Numbered from the stretch's first letter, positions 50,400 through 58,521 are shown. The stretch: DNA of 64,000 bases from Bacteroidota bacterium (GCA_023388315.1 JAEWGM010000044.1:1-64000); one strand, 5' to 3'. The notes: generated by a model from the sequence alone, not told the origin. A program made the numbers and translations.

Positions 50400-50528
50400 T
50401 ATTGATGTTTGCTTTTAGCCATTGGCTATTGGCTGTTTTTTGTATATGTTTTTTTAACTGTAGAGACACGGTATTTCATGTCTTTACCGACGGGTACATT
50501 CAATCAGACGCATTCAATGCGTCTCTAC
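50400..50528. repeat. simple tract and hairpin repeats between yebC and pheT
   Basis: The tract TAGCCATTGGCTATTGGCT (the reverse-complement type of the AGCCAATAGC tracts at 25.9 and 30.6 kb) is followed by GTAGAGAC..GTCT and a hairpin AGACGCAT-tca-ATGCGTCT. Confidence 0.5.
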
Positions 50529-52991
50529 TTATCGCAATGATGCGCTCAATTCTTTTTCCAGATTCAAGCGAATTTTCTGCATTACAGCATCAATTTGTTT
50601 GTCTTTTAGGGTTTTATCGTTGTCTTGCAGCACAAAGTTTACGGCGTATGACTTTTTTCCTTCGGGCAGGTTTTTCCCTTCGTACACATCGAATAGCGAC
50701 ACTTCTTTCAGCAATTTTCGTTCGGATTTTTTGGCGATTTCTTCAATTTGCGCGAAAGTGACGTTCTTATCAATTAGTAATGCTAAGTCGCGGCTTACAG
50801 GCGGGAATTTGGAAATTTCGACAAATTGAACCGATTTTTTTGCTGTTTCTTTCAGCATAGTGTCCCAATTCAGTTCCGCGAAGAAGACGTCCGTGTCAAT
50901 ATCAAACGTTTGGCATATTTTCGAGGAAACCACGCCAAAAACGCCTATTTGTTTTTGATGCGTGCGGATATTCATCGCCACATCGAAAAGGCTGTTTGAA
51001 AGTGGCTCAAAAATGAGTTGATTTTCTGAAAATCCGATGCGTTTAAAGAGGTTTTCAATATGCGCTTTCAACTCAAAAATGGAGTTTTCCGCTTCGGCCG
51101 CTGCCCAGTTTTTATGGGTGCGTTTCCCGCACATCCACAACGCGATATGTGATTCTTCATTGTACTCGGCGAGGATTTTATCGCTGTTTTTTTGTTCGGC
51201 ATCGTAAAAATAGCAGTTCCCGAATTCGTAAAAACGTAAATCGTTATGCTTGCGGTTGCGGTTGTAGGCAATACTTTCTAATCCGCCATAGAGCAGCGTT
51301 TGTCGCATCACGCCCAAATCGTTGCTGAGCGGATTCAGTAATTTAACGGAGTTTTCTATGGGGAAAAAGTCGTTGTTTTCGTAATAGGCGCGTTTGGTGA
51401 GCGAATTGTTCATTATTTCACCGAAGCCGTTAGCGGTAAGCTGTTCCGAAACAAGCGTTTGCAATTGATGCTTGCGGTCGGTTGGCGTTTGGTAAGACAA
51501 GCTCGATTGCAAGGTGCTGCCAATTTCCACGTTGTTGTATCCGTAAATGCGAAGAATGTCTTCAATTACATCCACATCACGCAGCACATCTACCCGATAC
51601 GTTGGGATGCGAAGGGTGAGCGTGTCTTCCGTTTCGTTTTCAATCTCCATTTCAAGGCTTTGCAGAATGGATTTTATTGTTTCTTTCGGAATTTCTTTTC
51701 CGATAAGTTTATTTGCTTTGTCCAACGAAAGGGTAACTACCGGTTTCTCTACAGGGGTGGGGTAGATGTCGCGAATTTCGCCTTCAATTTCGCCTCCCGC
51801 CAATTCCTTGATGAGCATGGCGGCACGTTTGAGGACATACACAGTGTTGTTTGGGTCGGCACCGCGCTCAAAACGGAACGAGGAATCGGTGTTTAGCGCG
51901 TGGCGTCGCGAGGTTTTGCGCACCCAAGTGGGATTGAAATAAGCCGATTCCAAAAACACGTCTGTTGTGCTTTCGGTCACACCCGATTTCAATCCGCCGA
52001 AAACTCCGGCAATGCACATGCCATCTTCGGCGTTGCAAATCATCAAATCGTCGGCGCTAAGTTCGCGCTCTTGCTCGACGAGCGTTGTGAATTTGGTTTT
52101 TTCGGGAAGTGTGCGCACCACCACTTTGTTTCCGGTGATTTGCGCCACATCGAAAGCGTGCAGAGGATGTCCGGTTTCGTGCAACACGAAATTGGTGATG
52201 TCCACAATATTGTTGATGGGGCGTAGTCCGATAAGCAACAGTTTGTTTTTCAACCAATCGGGGCTCTCTTTTACTTCAACGCCGCGAATGGTCAAACCCG
52301 AATATCGGGGGCAGGCTTCGCTGTTTTCAACCGAAACGTCGATTCCGCCCGTTTTTTTATCGATTTTAAAACCCTCAACCGAAGGTTTGGTGAGTTTGTA
52401 TGGCTTTCCGGCTTGACGAAGGTGCGCCGCCAAATCGCGTGCCACGCCGTAGTGCGACGCGCCATCAACACGGTTGGGCGTGATGTCCACTTCCAACACG
52501 TAGTCGCTTTTTACGTTGTAATAATCCTTGGCAAGCGTTCCGGGAACGGCATCGGCGGGCAAAACGATAATGCCGTCGTGCGATGTTCCGATTCCAATTT
52601 CGTCTTCGGCGCAAATCATTCCGAAAGATTCTTCGCCACGGATTTTTGAGCGTTTTATGGTAAACTCGTCGTCGCCCGAGTATAGTTTTGTTCCAACGGT
52701 GGCAACCACCACTTTTTGTCCGGCAGCCACGTTGTGCGCGCCGCAAACAATTTTCAGCGGCTCTTCCCCGCTCCCGATATTAACGGTTGTAACGTGCAGG
52801 TGGTCTGAGTTGGCGTGCTTTTCGCAAGTTAGCACTTCGCCAATAACCAATCCCTCCAAACCGCCTTTTATGGTTTGAATTTCTTCTACCGTGCCAACTT
52901 CCAAACCGATGGAAGTGAGCGCGTCTGCCGTTTCTTGCGGCGAAAGATCGAATTGCAGATAATCTTTCAGCCAGTTGTATGAAATGTTCAT
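50529..52991 (-). CDS. pheT: phenylalanine--tRNA ligase subunit beta
   Basis: PheT with PheS charges tRNA-Phe. The 820-residue protein has the start MNISYNWLKDYLQFDLSPQETADALTSIGLEV and the tRNA-binding EMAP-like domain (GEVLTCEKHANSDHLHVTTVNIG...CGAHNVAAGQKVVVATVG). The B3/B4 editing region follows (YSGLTIRGVEVKESPDWLKNKLLLIGLRPINNIVDITNFVLHETGHPLHAFD), then B5 (DVIEDILRIYGYNNV) and the C-terminal anticodon-fold domain (PPVSRDLALLIDKNVTFAQIEE...YAVNFVLQDNDKTLKDKQIDAVM). Length is normal. pheS is not in the window, as is usual in Bacteroidetes where the two are separate. A TAATTTTG promoter box is 47 bases upstream. Confidence 0.96.
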   Translation of the reverse strand: MNISYNWLKDYLQFDLSPQETADALTSIGLEVGTVEEIQTIKGGLEGLVIGEVLTCEKHANSDHLHVTTVNIGSGEEPLKIVCGAHNVAAGQKVVVATVGTKLYSGDDEFTIKRSKIRGEESFGMICAEDEIGIGTSHDGIIVLPADAVPGTLAKDYYNVKSDYVLEVDITPNRVDGASHYGVARDLAAHLRQAGKPYKLTKPSVEGFKIDKKTGGIDVSVENSEACPRYSGLTIRGVEVKESPDWLKNKLLLIGLRPINNIVDITNFVLHETGHPLHAFDVAQITGNKVVVRTLPEKTKFTTLVEQERELSADDLMICNAEDGMCIAGVFGGLKSGVTESTTDVFLESAYFNPTWVRKTSRRHALNTDSSFRFERGADPNNTVYVLKRAAMLIKELAGGEIEGEIRDIYPTPVEKPVVTLSLDKANKLIGKEIPKETIKSILQSLEMEIENETEDTLTLRIPTYRVDVLRDVDVIEDILRIYGYNNVEIGSTLQSSLSYQTPTDRKHQLQTLVSEQLTANGFGEIMNNSLTKRAYYENNDFFPIENSVKLLNPLSNDLGVMRQTLLYGGLESIAYNRNRKHNDLRFYEFGNCYFYDAEQKNSDKILAEYNEESHIALWMCGKRTHKNWAAAEAENSIFELKAHIENLFKRIGFSENQLIFEPLSNSLFDVAMNIRTHQKQIGVFGVVSSKICQTFDIDTDVFFAELNWDTMLKETAKKSVQFVEISKFPPVSRDLALLIDKNVTFAQIEEIAKKSERKLLKEVSLFDVYEGKNLPEGKKSYAVNFVLQDNDKTLKDKQIDAVMQKIRLNLEKELSASLR

Positions 52992-53037
52992 TCTATTTAT
53001 ATTTACGCATTTCGGATTTGCTTTCCGAAAAAACGTT

Positions 53038-53045
53038 CAAAATTA
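53038..53045 (-). promoter_or_regulatory. -7 promoter box of pheT
   Basis: Plus CAAAATTA reads TAATTTTG on the minus strand, 47 bases before the pheT ATG. Confidence 0.5.
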
Positions 53046-53088
53046 CAAAAAATCGATGGATAAAGGAAGAAAGAAGGGTTTTGATTTT

Positions 53089-53388
53089 TTAAGGTGCGAA
53101 AAACTCAACTTTGCCACATTTGGGACAAACATATAAATCGAACGATTCGCGGTTGGTGAAAATCTCCATAAAACCGCCAAGGGCGCCAACACGAGGGCCT
53201 TCGTGAAATTTAAAATTTCCGCTAAAGTGCATGGGAATATCATTGCAGCGCAAGCAATCGATTTGTCTTTTCAGCTGATCGTGCTCAATGATATCCAATA
53301 CTTTTTCTTCGGAAAAGCTGTAATTGCAATTCCAACATAGTTGAAAGTTGTCTATTACTTCAGCTTGGCAGTTGGGGCAGTATTTCAT
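53089..53388 (-). CDS. zinc-ribbon protein with two Cys4 sites
   Basis: The 99-residue protein has an N-terminal rubredoxin-like zinc ribbon (Cys4, Cys7, Cys18, Cys21: YCPNC...LCWNC) and a second Cys set (Cys45, Cys48, Cys88, Cys91: DCLRC...VCPKCG) that would form another zinc site across the protein. Between them is SGNFKFHEGPRVGALGGFMEIFTNRESFDLYVCPKCGKVEFF, typical of small Bacteroidetes and Firmicutes zinc-ribbon proteins of unknown function. It has its own TACTTTTG box at 53401-53408. The 3' end of this gene is duplicated 0.7 kb upstream on the same strand. Confidence 0.8.
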   Translation of the reverse strand: MKYCPNCQAEVIDNFQLCWNCNYSFSEEKVLDIIEHDQLKRQIDCLRCNDIPMHFSGNFKFHEGPRVGALGGFMEIFTNRESFDLYVCPKCGKVEFFAP

Positions 53389-53400
53389 GATGTTTTTTTA

Positions 53401-53408
53401 CAAAAGTA
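53401..53408 (-). promoter_or_regulatory. -7 promoter box of the zinc-ribbon gene
   Basis: Plus CAAAAGTA reads TACTTTTG on the minus strand, 12 bases before the start codon, implying a nearly leaderless transcript. Confidence 0.5.
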
Positions 53409-53454
53409 ATAAAAAACATGTGTTAATCCTTTATTCTGCGTTTCAAGAGAGTGA

Positions 53455-53550
53455 TTTTTTATATTCCGCTCTTTCAGAGCTTGCTTTTGTGAGGAAATTC
53501 ATCACCCAACGTTGCACGTTGGGCTAATGTATGTAAGCCTTTCAGGCTTT
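53455..53550. repeat. 96-base intergenic repeat, copy 1
   Basis: It contains stems CTCT-ttc-AGAG, CCCAACGT-tgc-ACGTTGGG and GCCT-ttc-AGGC. It is identical to 53969-54064 except for one base (position 53491). It breaks the remnant parE gene. Confidence 0.85.
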
Positions 53551-53617
53551 TTTGTGGGAAATTCCAAATTGCAGATAAATCTTCAGCCGCTTTATTGGTT
53601 AAATGAAATTCAGCCAT
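53474..53617 (-). pseudogene. truncated ParE-type toxin
   Basis: On the minus strand ATG at 53617 opens MAEFHLTNKAAEDLSAIWNF (to 53558), the characteristic opening of ParE toxins, overlapping the stop of the preceding ParD fragment (ATGGCTGA) as in intact operons. After these 20 residues the frame enters the 96-base repeat and continues with non-family residues to a stop at 53474. The rest of the toxin is gone. Confidence 0.7.
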
Positions 53618-53771
53618 TTTTTCTTTTTTCTGCTTTCAATTTTTCAAGATGGCCTTGAGGATCAAAATCTACGGCGATTCCACTTTTTTGACCTTCGATA
53701 ATAGCATTTTTCAGAATAAGGGTTTTATTCTCTTCTTCTTCCAATAACCGCAAGTCGGCAGGAATTACTTC
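53610..53771 (-). pseudogene. truncated ParD-type antitoxin
   Basis: The minus strand from 53771 to 53610 reads EVIPADLRLLEEEENKTLIL, then KNAIIEGQKSGIAVDFDPQG, then HLEKLKAEKRKNG and stop. This is the C-terminal half of a ParD (CopG-type) antitoxin starting at its SEVIRAGLRLLEE motif. The DNA-binding N-terminal half is missing and is replaced by a duplicated piece of the zinc-ribbon gene's 3' end. Together with the ParE stub it is a dead toxin-antitoxin operon. Confidence 0.7.
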
Positions 53772-53822
53772 AAAGGAAAAAGAGAGGTTTTGGATTTTTA
53801 AGGTGCGAAAAACTTTGCCATA
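53771..53822 (-). repeat. duplicated 3' end of the zinc-ribbon gene
   Basis: The sequence matches 53062-53117 (last codons and 3' flank of the zinc-ribbon gene, including AAGGTGCGAAAAACT) with a few substitutions and a short deletion. It joins the ParD fragment exactly where family resemblance begins. Confidence 0.65.
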
Positions 53823-53829
53823 ATTGATG

Positions 53830-53950
53830 GTTCTTTAGTTTAAGGCTGAAAGCCTGAATTTAATCTAGCCCAACGTGAAACGTTGGGTTGAATAGAACGG
53901 TTTCCCAAGTCCTGAAAGGACGTTTTAATTTTTATAACACAATGATAATT
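53830..53950. repeat. hairpin array
   Basis: Stems in series are AGGCT-gaa-AGCCT, CCCAACGT-gaa-ACGTTGGG, GTCCT-gaa-AGGAC and an AATTATCATTGTG/CACAATGATAATT-like pair. All have GAA or similar triloops. No gene is present. Confidence 0.55.
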
Positions 53951-53968
53951 GCATTGTGATGAGCCATA

Positions 53969-54064
53969 TTTTTTATATTCCGCTCTTTCAGAGCTTGCTT
54001 TTGTAAGGAAATTCATCACCCAACGTTGCACGTTGGGCTAATGTATGTAAGCCTTTCAGGCTTT
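53969..54064. repeat. 96-base intergenic repeat, copy 2
   Basis: It matches 53455-53550 at 95 of 96 bases, in the same orientation, 514 bases away. The gap between zinc-ribbon gene and pgk (53389-54237) is thus repeats plus gene debris. Confidence 0.85.
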
Positions 54065-54140
54065 ACTTGCTTCAATTTGTTCTGATAAACATGGTGGTAA
54101 TCAAAAAAACAAACCACTGTTTTTTTGCGGGAAGTTACAA

Positions 54141-54173
54141 AAAACCGCACAAAATTTCTTCTGTGCGGTTTTA
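54141..54173 (-). terminator. intrinsic terminator of pgk
   Basis: The stem AAAACCGCACAGAA / TTTTGTGCGGTTTT (read on the minus strand) is followed by TTG and T-rich sequence, 65 bases beyond the pgk stop. Confidence 0.8.
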
Positions 54174-54237
54174 TTTCGTCGTTATCGCGCGTGGCTCGTA
54201 TTTGTCGCGGGCGATATCACAATGCTACTGCCTGTTC

Positions 54238-55500
54238 TTAGTAACCTCTTATCGCTTTAATTCCCGGAAGCACTTTTCCTTCAATCATTTCGAGCAGGGC
54301 GCCGCCACCGGTTGAAACGTAAGAAACTTCATCGGCAAGGCCAAATTTGTTAATGCATGCCACGGAATCGCCACCGCCGATAAGCGAGAAAGCGCCTTTT
54401 TGTGTGGCTTCTACAATGGCGTTGGCCACTGCACGTGAGCCACCGTCGAAATTATCGAATTCGAAAACACCCACGGGGCCGTTCCACAAAATGGTTTTGG
54501 AGTTTTTAATGACTTCGGCAAAAGCTTTTTCCGATTCGGGGCCGATATCGAGCCCTTCCCAACCTTCGGGTATTTCTTTTACGGGTGCCAGTTTCATATT
54601 GGCGTCGTTGCTGAAATCGTCGGCTATTTTGGCATCTGTTGCCAGCACCAAATTCACGCCTTTGTCTTTTGCCAACATCACAATTTCCTGTGCCAATGCC
54701 AATTTGTCGTCTTCCACAATGGATTTGCCAATTTCGCCGCCATCGGCTTTGGCAAAAGTGTAGGTCATTCCGCCGGCAAGAATGAGGTTGTCCACTTTGT
54801 CCAACAAATTCTTGATGAGGTCAATTTTTGTGGAAACTTTGGAGCCTCCCATAATGGCTGTGAAAGGGCGTTGCGTGTCGTTCATCACTTTTTCAACCGC
54901 GGTAATTTCGTTTGCCAAAAGGTAGCCGAACATTTTGTGCTTTTCATCGAAAGAATCGGCGATGAGCGCGGTGGAAGCGTGCGCGCGATGCGCTGTTCCA
55001 AATGCGTCATTCACATATACATCGGCATACGAAGCCAACTTTTTAGCGAATTCTTTTTGCGATTCTTTGATGTCTTTTTTGGCTTGCGCGGTTTCTTCTT
55101 CCGACGCGTCTTCGGCCAATCCGCGTGGTTTGCCTTCTTCCTCGGCATAAAAACGAAGGTTTTCAAGCAACAACGCTTCGCCGGGACGCAGAGCAGCCGC
55201 TTTGGCTTCGGCCTCTTCTCCGATGCAGTCGTTGGCAAATTGCACATCCACGCCCAGCAATTCCGACACGCGGGGCAAAATGTGTTTCAACGAGAATTTA
55301 TCGGCGGGGCCTTTAGGGCGGCCAAGATGCGAGCCGATGATGACGCTGCCGCCGTCTTTTAAAATCTTCTTTAACGTGGGCACTGCCGCGCGAATGCGGG
55401 TGTCATCGGTAATATTGAAATTTTCGTCGAGCGGAACATTAAAATCCACGCGTACAAAGGCCTTTTTATCGGCAAAATTGAAAGAGTCAATGGTTTGCAT
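54238..55500 (-). CDS. pgk: phosphoglycerate kinase
   Basis: Pgk makes ATP from 1,3-bisphosphoglycerate in glycolysis. The 420-residue protein has the substrate motif VRVDFNVPLDENFNITDDTRIRAAVPTLKKIL, GSHLGRPKGP, DVYVNDAFGTAHRAHAST, the Lys loop GGSKVSTKI and the nucleotide motif WNGPVGVFEFDNFDGGS followed by GGGDSVACINKFG and STGGGALLEMIEG. Length and motifs are fully normal. A TACCTTTG box lies 64 bases upstream. It is a single-gene unit. Confidence 0.97.
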   Translation of the reverse strand: MQTIDSFNFADKKAFVRVDFNVPLDENFNITDDTRIRAAVPTLKKILKDGGSVIIGSHLGRPKGPADKFSLKHILPRVSELLGVDVQFANDCIGEEAEAKAAALRPGEALLLENLRFYAEEEGKPRGLAEDASEEETAQAKKDIKESQKEFAKKLASYADVYVNDAFGTAHRAHASTALIADSFDEKHKMFGYLLANEITAVEKVMNDTQRPFTAIMGGSKVSTKIDLIKNLLDKVDNLILAGGMTYTFAKADGGEIGKSIVEDDKLALAQEIVMLAKDKGVNLVLATDAKIADDFSNDANMKLAPVKEIPEGWEGLDIGPESEKAFAEVIKNSKTILWNGPVGVFEFDNFDGGSRAVANAIVEATQKGAFSLIGGGDSVACINKFGLADEVSYVSTGGGALLEMIEGKVLPGIKAIRGY

Positions 55501-55563
55501 ATCTTTTTATTTTTTGTGAATAGTAATTCGTTGAGTTTGCAACAATCTTTTTTTAATGGACTA

Positions 55564-55571
55564 CAAAGGTA
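55564..55571 (-). promoter_or_regulatory. -7 promoter box of pgk
   Basis: Plus CAAAGGTA reads TACCTTTG on the minus strand, matching TAnnTTTG. Confidence 0.6.
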
Positions 55572-55625
55572 AAAAAAATATGGAAATTTTTCTTTAATTG
55601 TGGCCGAAAAAGTTTAAAAGTTACG

Positions 55626-56042
55626 CTATTTAATTCTCACTTCGTAAGTTACCGGAATGGCCTTTTTCAGCAGCGCCATTACGCCACAATAATTGTCGAA
55701 CGAGAGTTTGCAGGCCCGTTCTATTTTTTCTTTGGGCAAGTTTTCCCCTTCAAACTCGTAAATTACTTTCATGGAGGAGTAGGTGATGGGATATTCCGTG
55801 GTAAGTTCCGCCTCCACGTTCATGGCAAAGTTTTTGATGTTGATGCGCATTTTTTTCAATATCTCCACCACGTCCAACCCTGTGCAGCCGGTTGCCGCCG
55901 CTAAGACTAATTTTTTGGGACGAGGGCCCGCGTCATCGCCGCCGGCTTCTTTTGATAGGTCAATGGTAAGGGTGTGTCCGTCTAATTCCGTGTCGAAAAT
56001 ATTATTTTTTCGCCACACAGTTTTAATAGAATGTGTTGTCAT
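55626..56042 (-). CDS. OsmC family protein
   Basis: The 138-residue protein is a thiol-dependent organic hydroperoxide reductase type. The two reactive cysteines are in place: Cys53 in LAAATGCTGLDVVEIL and Cys119 in SFDNYCGVMALL. These proteins work in the cytoplasm as dimers and detoxify organic peroxides, but this subgroup (YhfA-like, short with GPRPKKLVLAA) may have other substrates. It is transcribed separately from pgk and divergent from the asparaginase gene. Confidence 0.88.
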   Translation of the reverse strand: MTTHSIKTVWRKNNIFDTELDGHTLTIDLSKEAGGDDAGPRPKKLVLAAATGCTGLDVVEILKKMRINIKNFAMNVEAELTTEYPITYSSMKVIYEFEGENLPKEKIERACKLSFDNYCGVMALLKKAIPVTYEVRIK

Positions 56043-56195
56043 TTTTGATAATTTTGATGTTTATTTTATATTCTTCTAAACAAATTACTATTTCTTTAGT
56101 TCATTCGTTCTAAAAATGTGATTCTGATTTCTCTGTAATACGGATACATGCGTGTAAAATTATTGTCAAAAAGTCAATTATTAATTTACAAATTG

Positions 56196-56203
56196 TTATT
56201 TTT
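56196..56203 (+). promoter_or_regulatory. -7 promoter box that decides the start of the asparaginase gene
   Basis: TATTTTTG matches TAnnTTTG and ends directly before a GTG at 56204, which therefore cannot be the start. The ATG at 56222 leaves a leader of about 12 bases. Confidence 0.6.
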
Positions 56204-56221
56204 GTGGAAAATAATGCTGTT

Positions 56222-57262
56222 ATGATCGATAGAAAAACCAGAGTTTTGCTTATTTACACGGGTGGAACCATCGGGATGGTTGAAAACATTCAAACAGGCG
56301 CGCTGGAGCCGTTCAATTTTAGCCATTTGCGTTCAAATGTACCCGAAATGAAACGATTGAATTTCATTGTGGAAGTATATTTGTTTGATCCTCCCATCGA
56401 TTCATCGGACATTTCGCCCGAAAAGTGGCAAAGTATGGCCAAAGTAATTGAAGAACATTACCATTTATACGATGGTTTTGTCATCCTCCACGGAACCGAC
56501 ACCATGTCTTACACCGCATCGGTAATGAGCCTGATGTTTGAAAACTTGGGCAAGCCCGTTATTTTCACCGGCTCACAATTGCCCATTGGCAAGTTGCGCA
56601 CGGATGGCAAAGAAAACCTCATCACCGCACTTGAAATCGCTGCCGACAAAGACGAGATGGGCAGGCCCACCGTGCCCGAACTGTGCATTTATATGCAAAA
56701 CTTGTTGATGCGCGGCAATCGTACCACCAAAGTGAATGCCGATAACTTTAGCGCGTTCAACAGCCCCAATTATCCGCCGCTTGCGGAGGCGGGCGTGGAT
56801 ATCCGGTACGAAAAGCAGTTCATTCTTCAGCCCGATTACAGCAAACCGGTGAACTTCAATTTTAATTTAGACCATCACGTGGTGATCCTCAAACTTTTTC
56901 CGGGCATTACAAAAGAAGTGGTTGGGGCGGTGCTGGCCATTCCGGAATTAAAAGGCGTTGTGTTGGAAACCTATGGCTCAGGAAACGCGTTGATGGACGA
57001 TTGGTTTGTGGAGTTGTTGAAAAACGCCATCGATAGAGGGATTGTTTTTGTGAACGTGTCGCAATGTTTGTACGGAAGCGTGGAAATGCATCGTTACGAA
57101 AATGGGCAACACCTCGAAAGACTCGGCGTGATAAGCGGTTACGACATTACCACCGAAGCCGCGCTGGCAAAACTGATGATTTTGTTCGGCAACGGAAAAA
57201 CACCGGAAGAGGTGAATAAACTGATGCCCGTTGCGCTGAGAGGGGAATTAACCGTTAGATGA
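56222..57262 (+). CDS. ansA: type I L-asparaginase
   Basis: The enzyme hydrolyses asparagine to aspartate and ammonia in the cytoplasm; type I enzymes lack a signal peptide, as here. The 346-residue protein from ATG 56222 (MIDRKTRVLLIYTGGTIGMV) carries the catalytic Thr in TGGTIGM and the second active-site loop HGTDTMSYTAS, then GSQLPIG. The family's allosteric C-terminal domain (LETYGSGNA, NVSQCLYGSV) is complete. It is monocistronic. Confidence 0.94.
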   Translation: MIDRKTRVLLIYTGGTIGMVENIQTGALEPFNFSHLRSNVPEMKRLNFIVEVYLFDPPIDSSDISPEKWQSMAKVIEEHYHLYDGFVILHGTDTMSYTASVMSLMFENLGKPVIFTGSQLPIGKLRTDGKENLITALEIAADKDEMGRPTVPELCIYMQNLLMRGNRTTKVNADNFSAFNSPNYPPLAEAGVDIRYEKQFILQPDYSKPVNFNFNLDHHVVILKLFPGITKEVVGAVLAIPELKGVVLETYGSGNALMDDWFVELLKNAIDRGIVFVNVSQCLYGSVEMHRYENGQHLERLGVISGYDITTEAALAKLMILFGNGKTPEEVNKLMPVALRGELTVR

Positions 57263-57609
57263 AGTAAATTTCTTCAAAACTACAGAGGATATCCAAACGT
57301 AGCGACGCATTGAATTGGTCTCAATCCTGAAAGGCATCTTACACTTTTATTAAGAGGTTGTCTCAAAAGTAAAATCTACTATCAAATTGTCATACTGAAT
57401 GGAGCTTTAGCGTAATGAAGTATCTATAATTTATGACAAAATAGATTTTTCACTACGTTCAAAATGACAAAATGAAAGGACGTCACTGCTTTTGAGACAG
57501 CCCCGGTTAAAATGCGCATTTACTCTGGCTTTAGCCATGAAAAACTTTTCCGGAGGTGGCGGCACGACCGAAATATCCTTGAATCTTATCTTATGCACAG
57601 GGTGCCCAC
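57263..57609. repeat. gap between ansA and the ecotin gene
   Basis: No coding sequence. It contains the MITE-like element (57354-57504) and, before it, fragments of the hairpin-type repeats (TCCTGAAAGGCATC). After the element the sequence is unremarkable. Confidence 0.5.
57354..57504. mobile_element. MITE-like element with TIR GGGGTTGTCTCAAAAG, copy 2
   Basis: The 151-base unit is bounded by GAGGTTGTCTCAAAAG (57354-57369) and CTTTTGAGACAGCCCC (57489-57504). Inside is an interrupted palindrome: TTGTCATACTGAATGGAGC on the left, and CACTACGTTCAAAATGACAA on the right. This repeat type is well known for producing the false peptide HFERSEKS. It shares its termini with the element at 25505 but not its interior. 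Confidence 0.65.
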
Positions 57610-58521
57610 TCACGCCTTTTCCCAAATGCGGTAACGCAATTCCAATTTTGCGGGAATAAAAAACACGATGGGCTCATCCGGGTTATACGGAAAGGTATAA
57701 GGCGTTCGGTCGTGTATGAACTTCTCGGTGAGTGTGTTGTCGGGGCAGGCCATGCGTGTGGAGAAAACCTCGCCATCGGAATCATAGATGTAATATTCAT
57801 ACGGAAACTCAATGGTTCCTGCTCTGCCAAAACCGTTTGTCTTTATCCAATGGTGGTTGCAATCTACCTTTTTGGTTATCCCGGGAATGAGTTGGATGAG
57901 CGCGTCGGCCGAAATTCCCGAAAGTTGCAAGGCATATCCGTGCACATCGCCCATTCGTTTGAGATGATCCGCCGGGAAGGCGCGCATAATAGCCTCGCCC
58001 TCGTTTTTGTTTACGGAAACCATGTCGGAAACGCGCCACACTTCCGTTTGCAGTTCTATATTTTGCGGAAGATATACCACCAAAGGCTGTGAGCTGTTGT
58101 AATCCGTTAAAACGGATTGCCCGGCTACAAAGCGCACAATCATCGTGTCATCGGGGCATCCCATTTGGGTTTGAAACACATTCCCATCCGACCTGAACAC
58201 ACGAAAAACGGTGTTTGTTTCATCATCCACGTGTTCTTCAAACTCTCCTTGCAAACCGTAACTGTTGCAATCGTCGGTCAGCATGGTAACACCGGGAATT
58301 AGTTTCACTTTCAGTGACTCTTCGTTTTCGCGCCGCGGCAGTTTGACTACACGTTTGCGGTATTCATCAAATTTCGCGTGCTCTGTACTATCTGTCGATA
58401 CAACAATGCTATCTGTTTGATTTTCATCAATAGGTGCGGGATTTTCGCTTTGTTTTTGGGTGCAGCCAGCAAACGCGATTGCCCAAACAAGTAGAAACAA
58501 GCGGTGATACATTTTATTCAT
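57610..58521 (-). CDS. lipoprotein with two tandem ecotin domains (serine protease inhibitor)
   Basis: This 303-residue lipoprotein is read from ATG 58521 (MNKMYHRLFLLVWAIAFAGC, lipidated Cys20). Residues about 55-165 and 195-303 are each an ecotin domain. Ecotins are substrate-like inhibitors of trypsin-fold proteases. The second is closest to the classical one: DCNHHW, EVFSTRMACPDN, PDEPIVFFIPAKLELRYRIWEKA. By alignment with E. coli ecotin (STMMACP, P1 Met) the P1 residue is Arg256 in domain 2 and Gln119 in domain 1. The conserved disulfide pairs are Cys221-Cys259 and Cys85-Cys122. Ordinary ecotin is a one-domain homodimer, so this is a covalent pseudo-dimer anchored to a membrane. Confidence 0.85.
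   Translation of the reverse strand: MNKMYHRLFLLVWAIAFAGCTQKQSENPAPIDENQTDSIVVSTDSTEHAKFDEYRKRVVKLPRRENEESLKVKLIPGVTMLTDDCNSYGLQGEFEEHVDDETNTVFRVFRSDGNVFQTQMGCPDDTMIVRFVAGQSVLTDYNSSQPLVVYLPQNIELQTEVWRVSDMVSVNKNEGEAIMRAFPADHLKRMGDVHGYALQLSGISADALIQLIPGITKKVDCNHHWIKTNGFGRAGTIEFPYEYYIYDSDGEVFSTRMACPDNTLTEKFIHDRTPYTFPYNPDEPIVFFIPAKLELRYRIWEKA

Noticed and set aside
50398..50469. N-terminal extension of the YebC protein
   Set aside because: It is encoded by a simple repeat tract; YebC proteins begin at MGRAFEYRKARK.
57431..57625. 64-codon frame containing HFERSEKS
   Set aside because: Known false translation of a common intergenic palindrome; here it also crosses one end of a MITE-like element.
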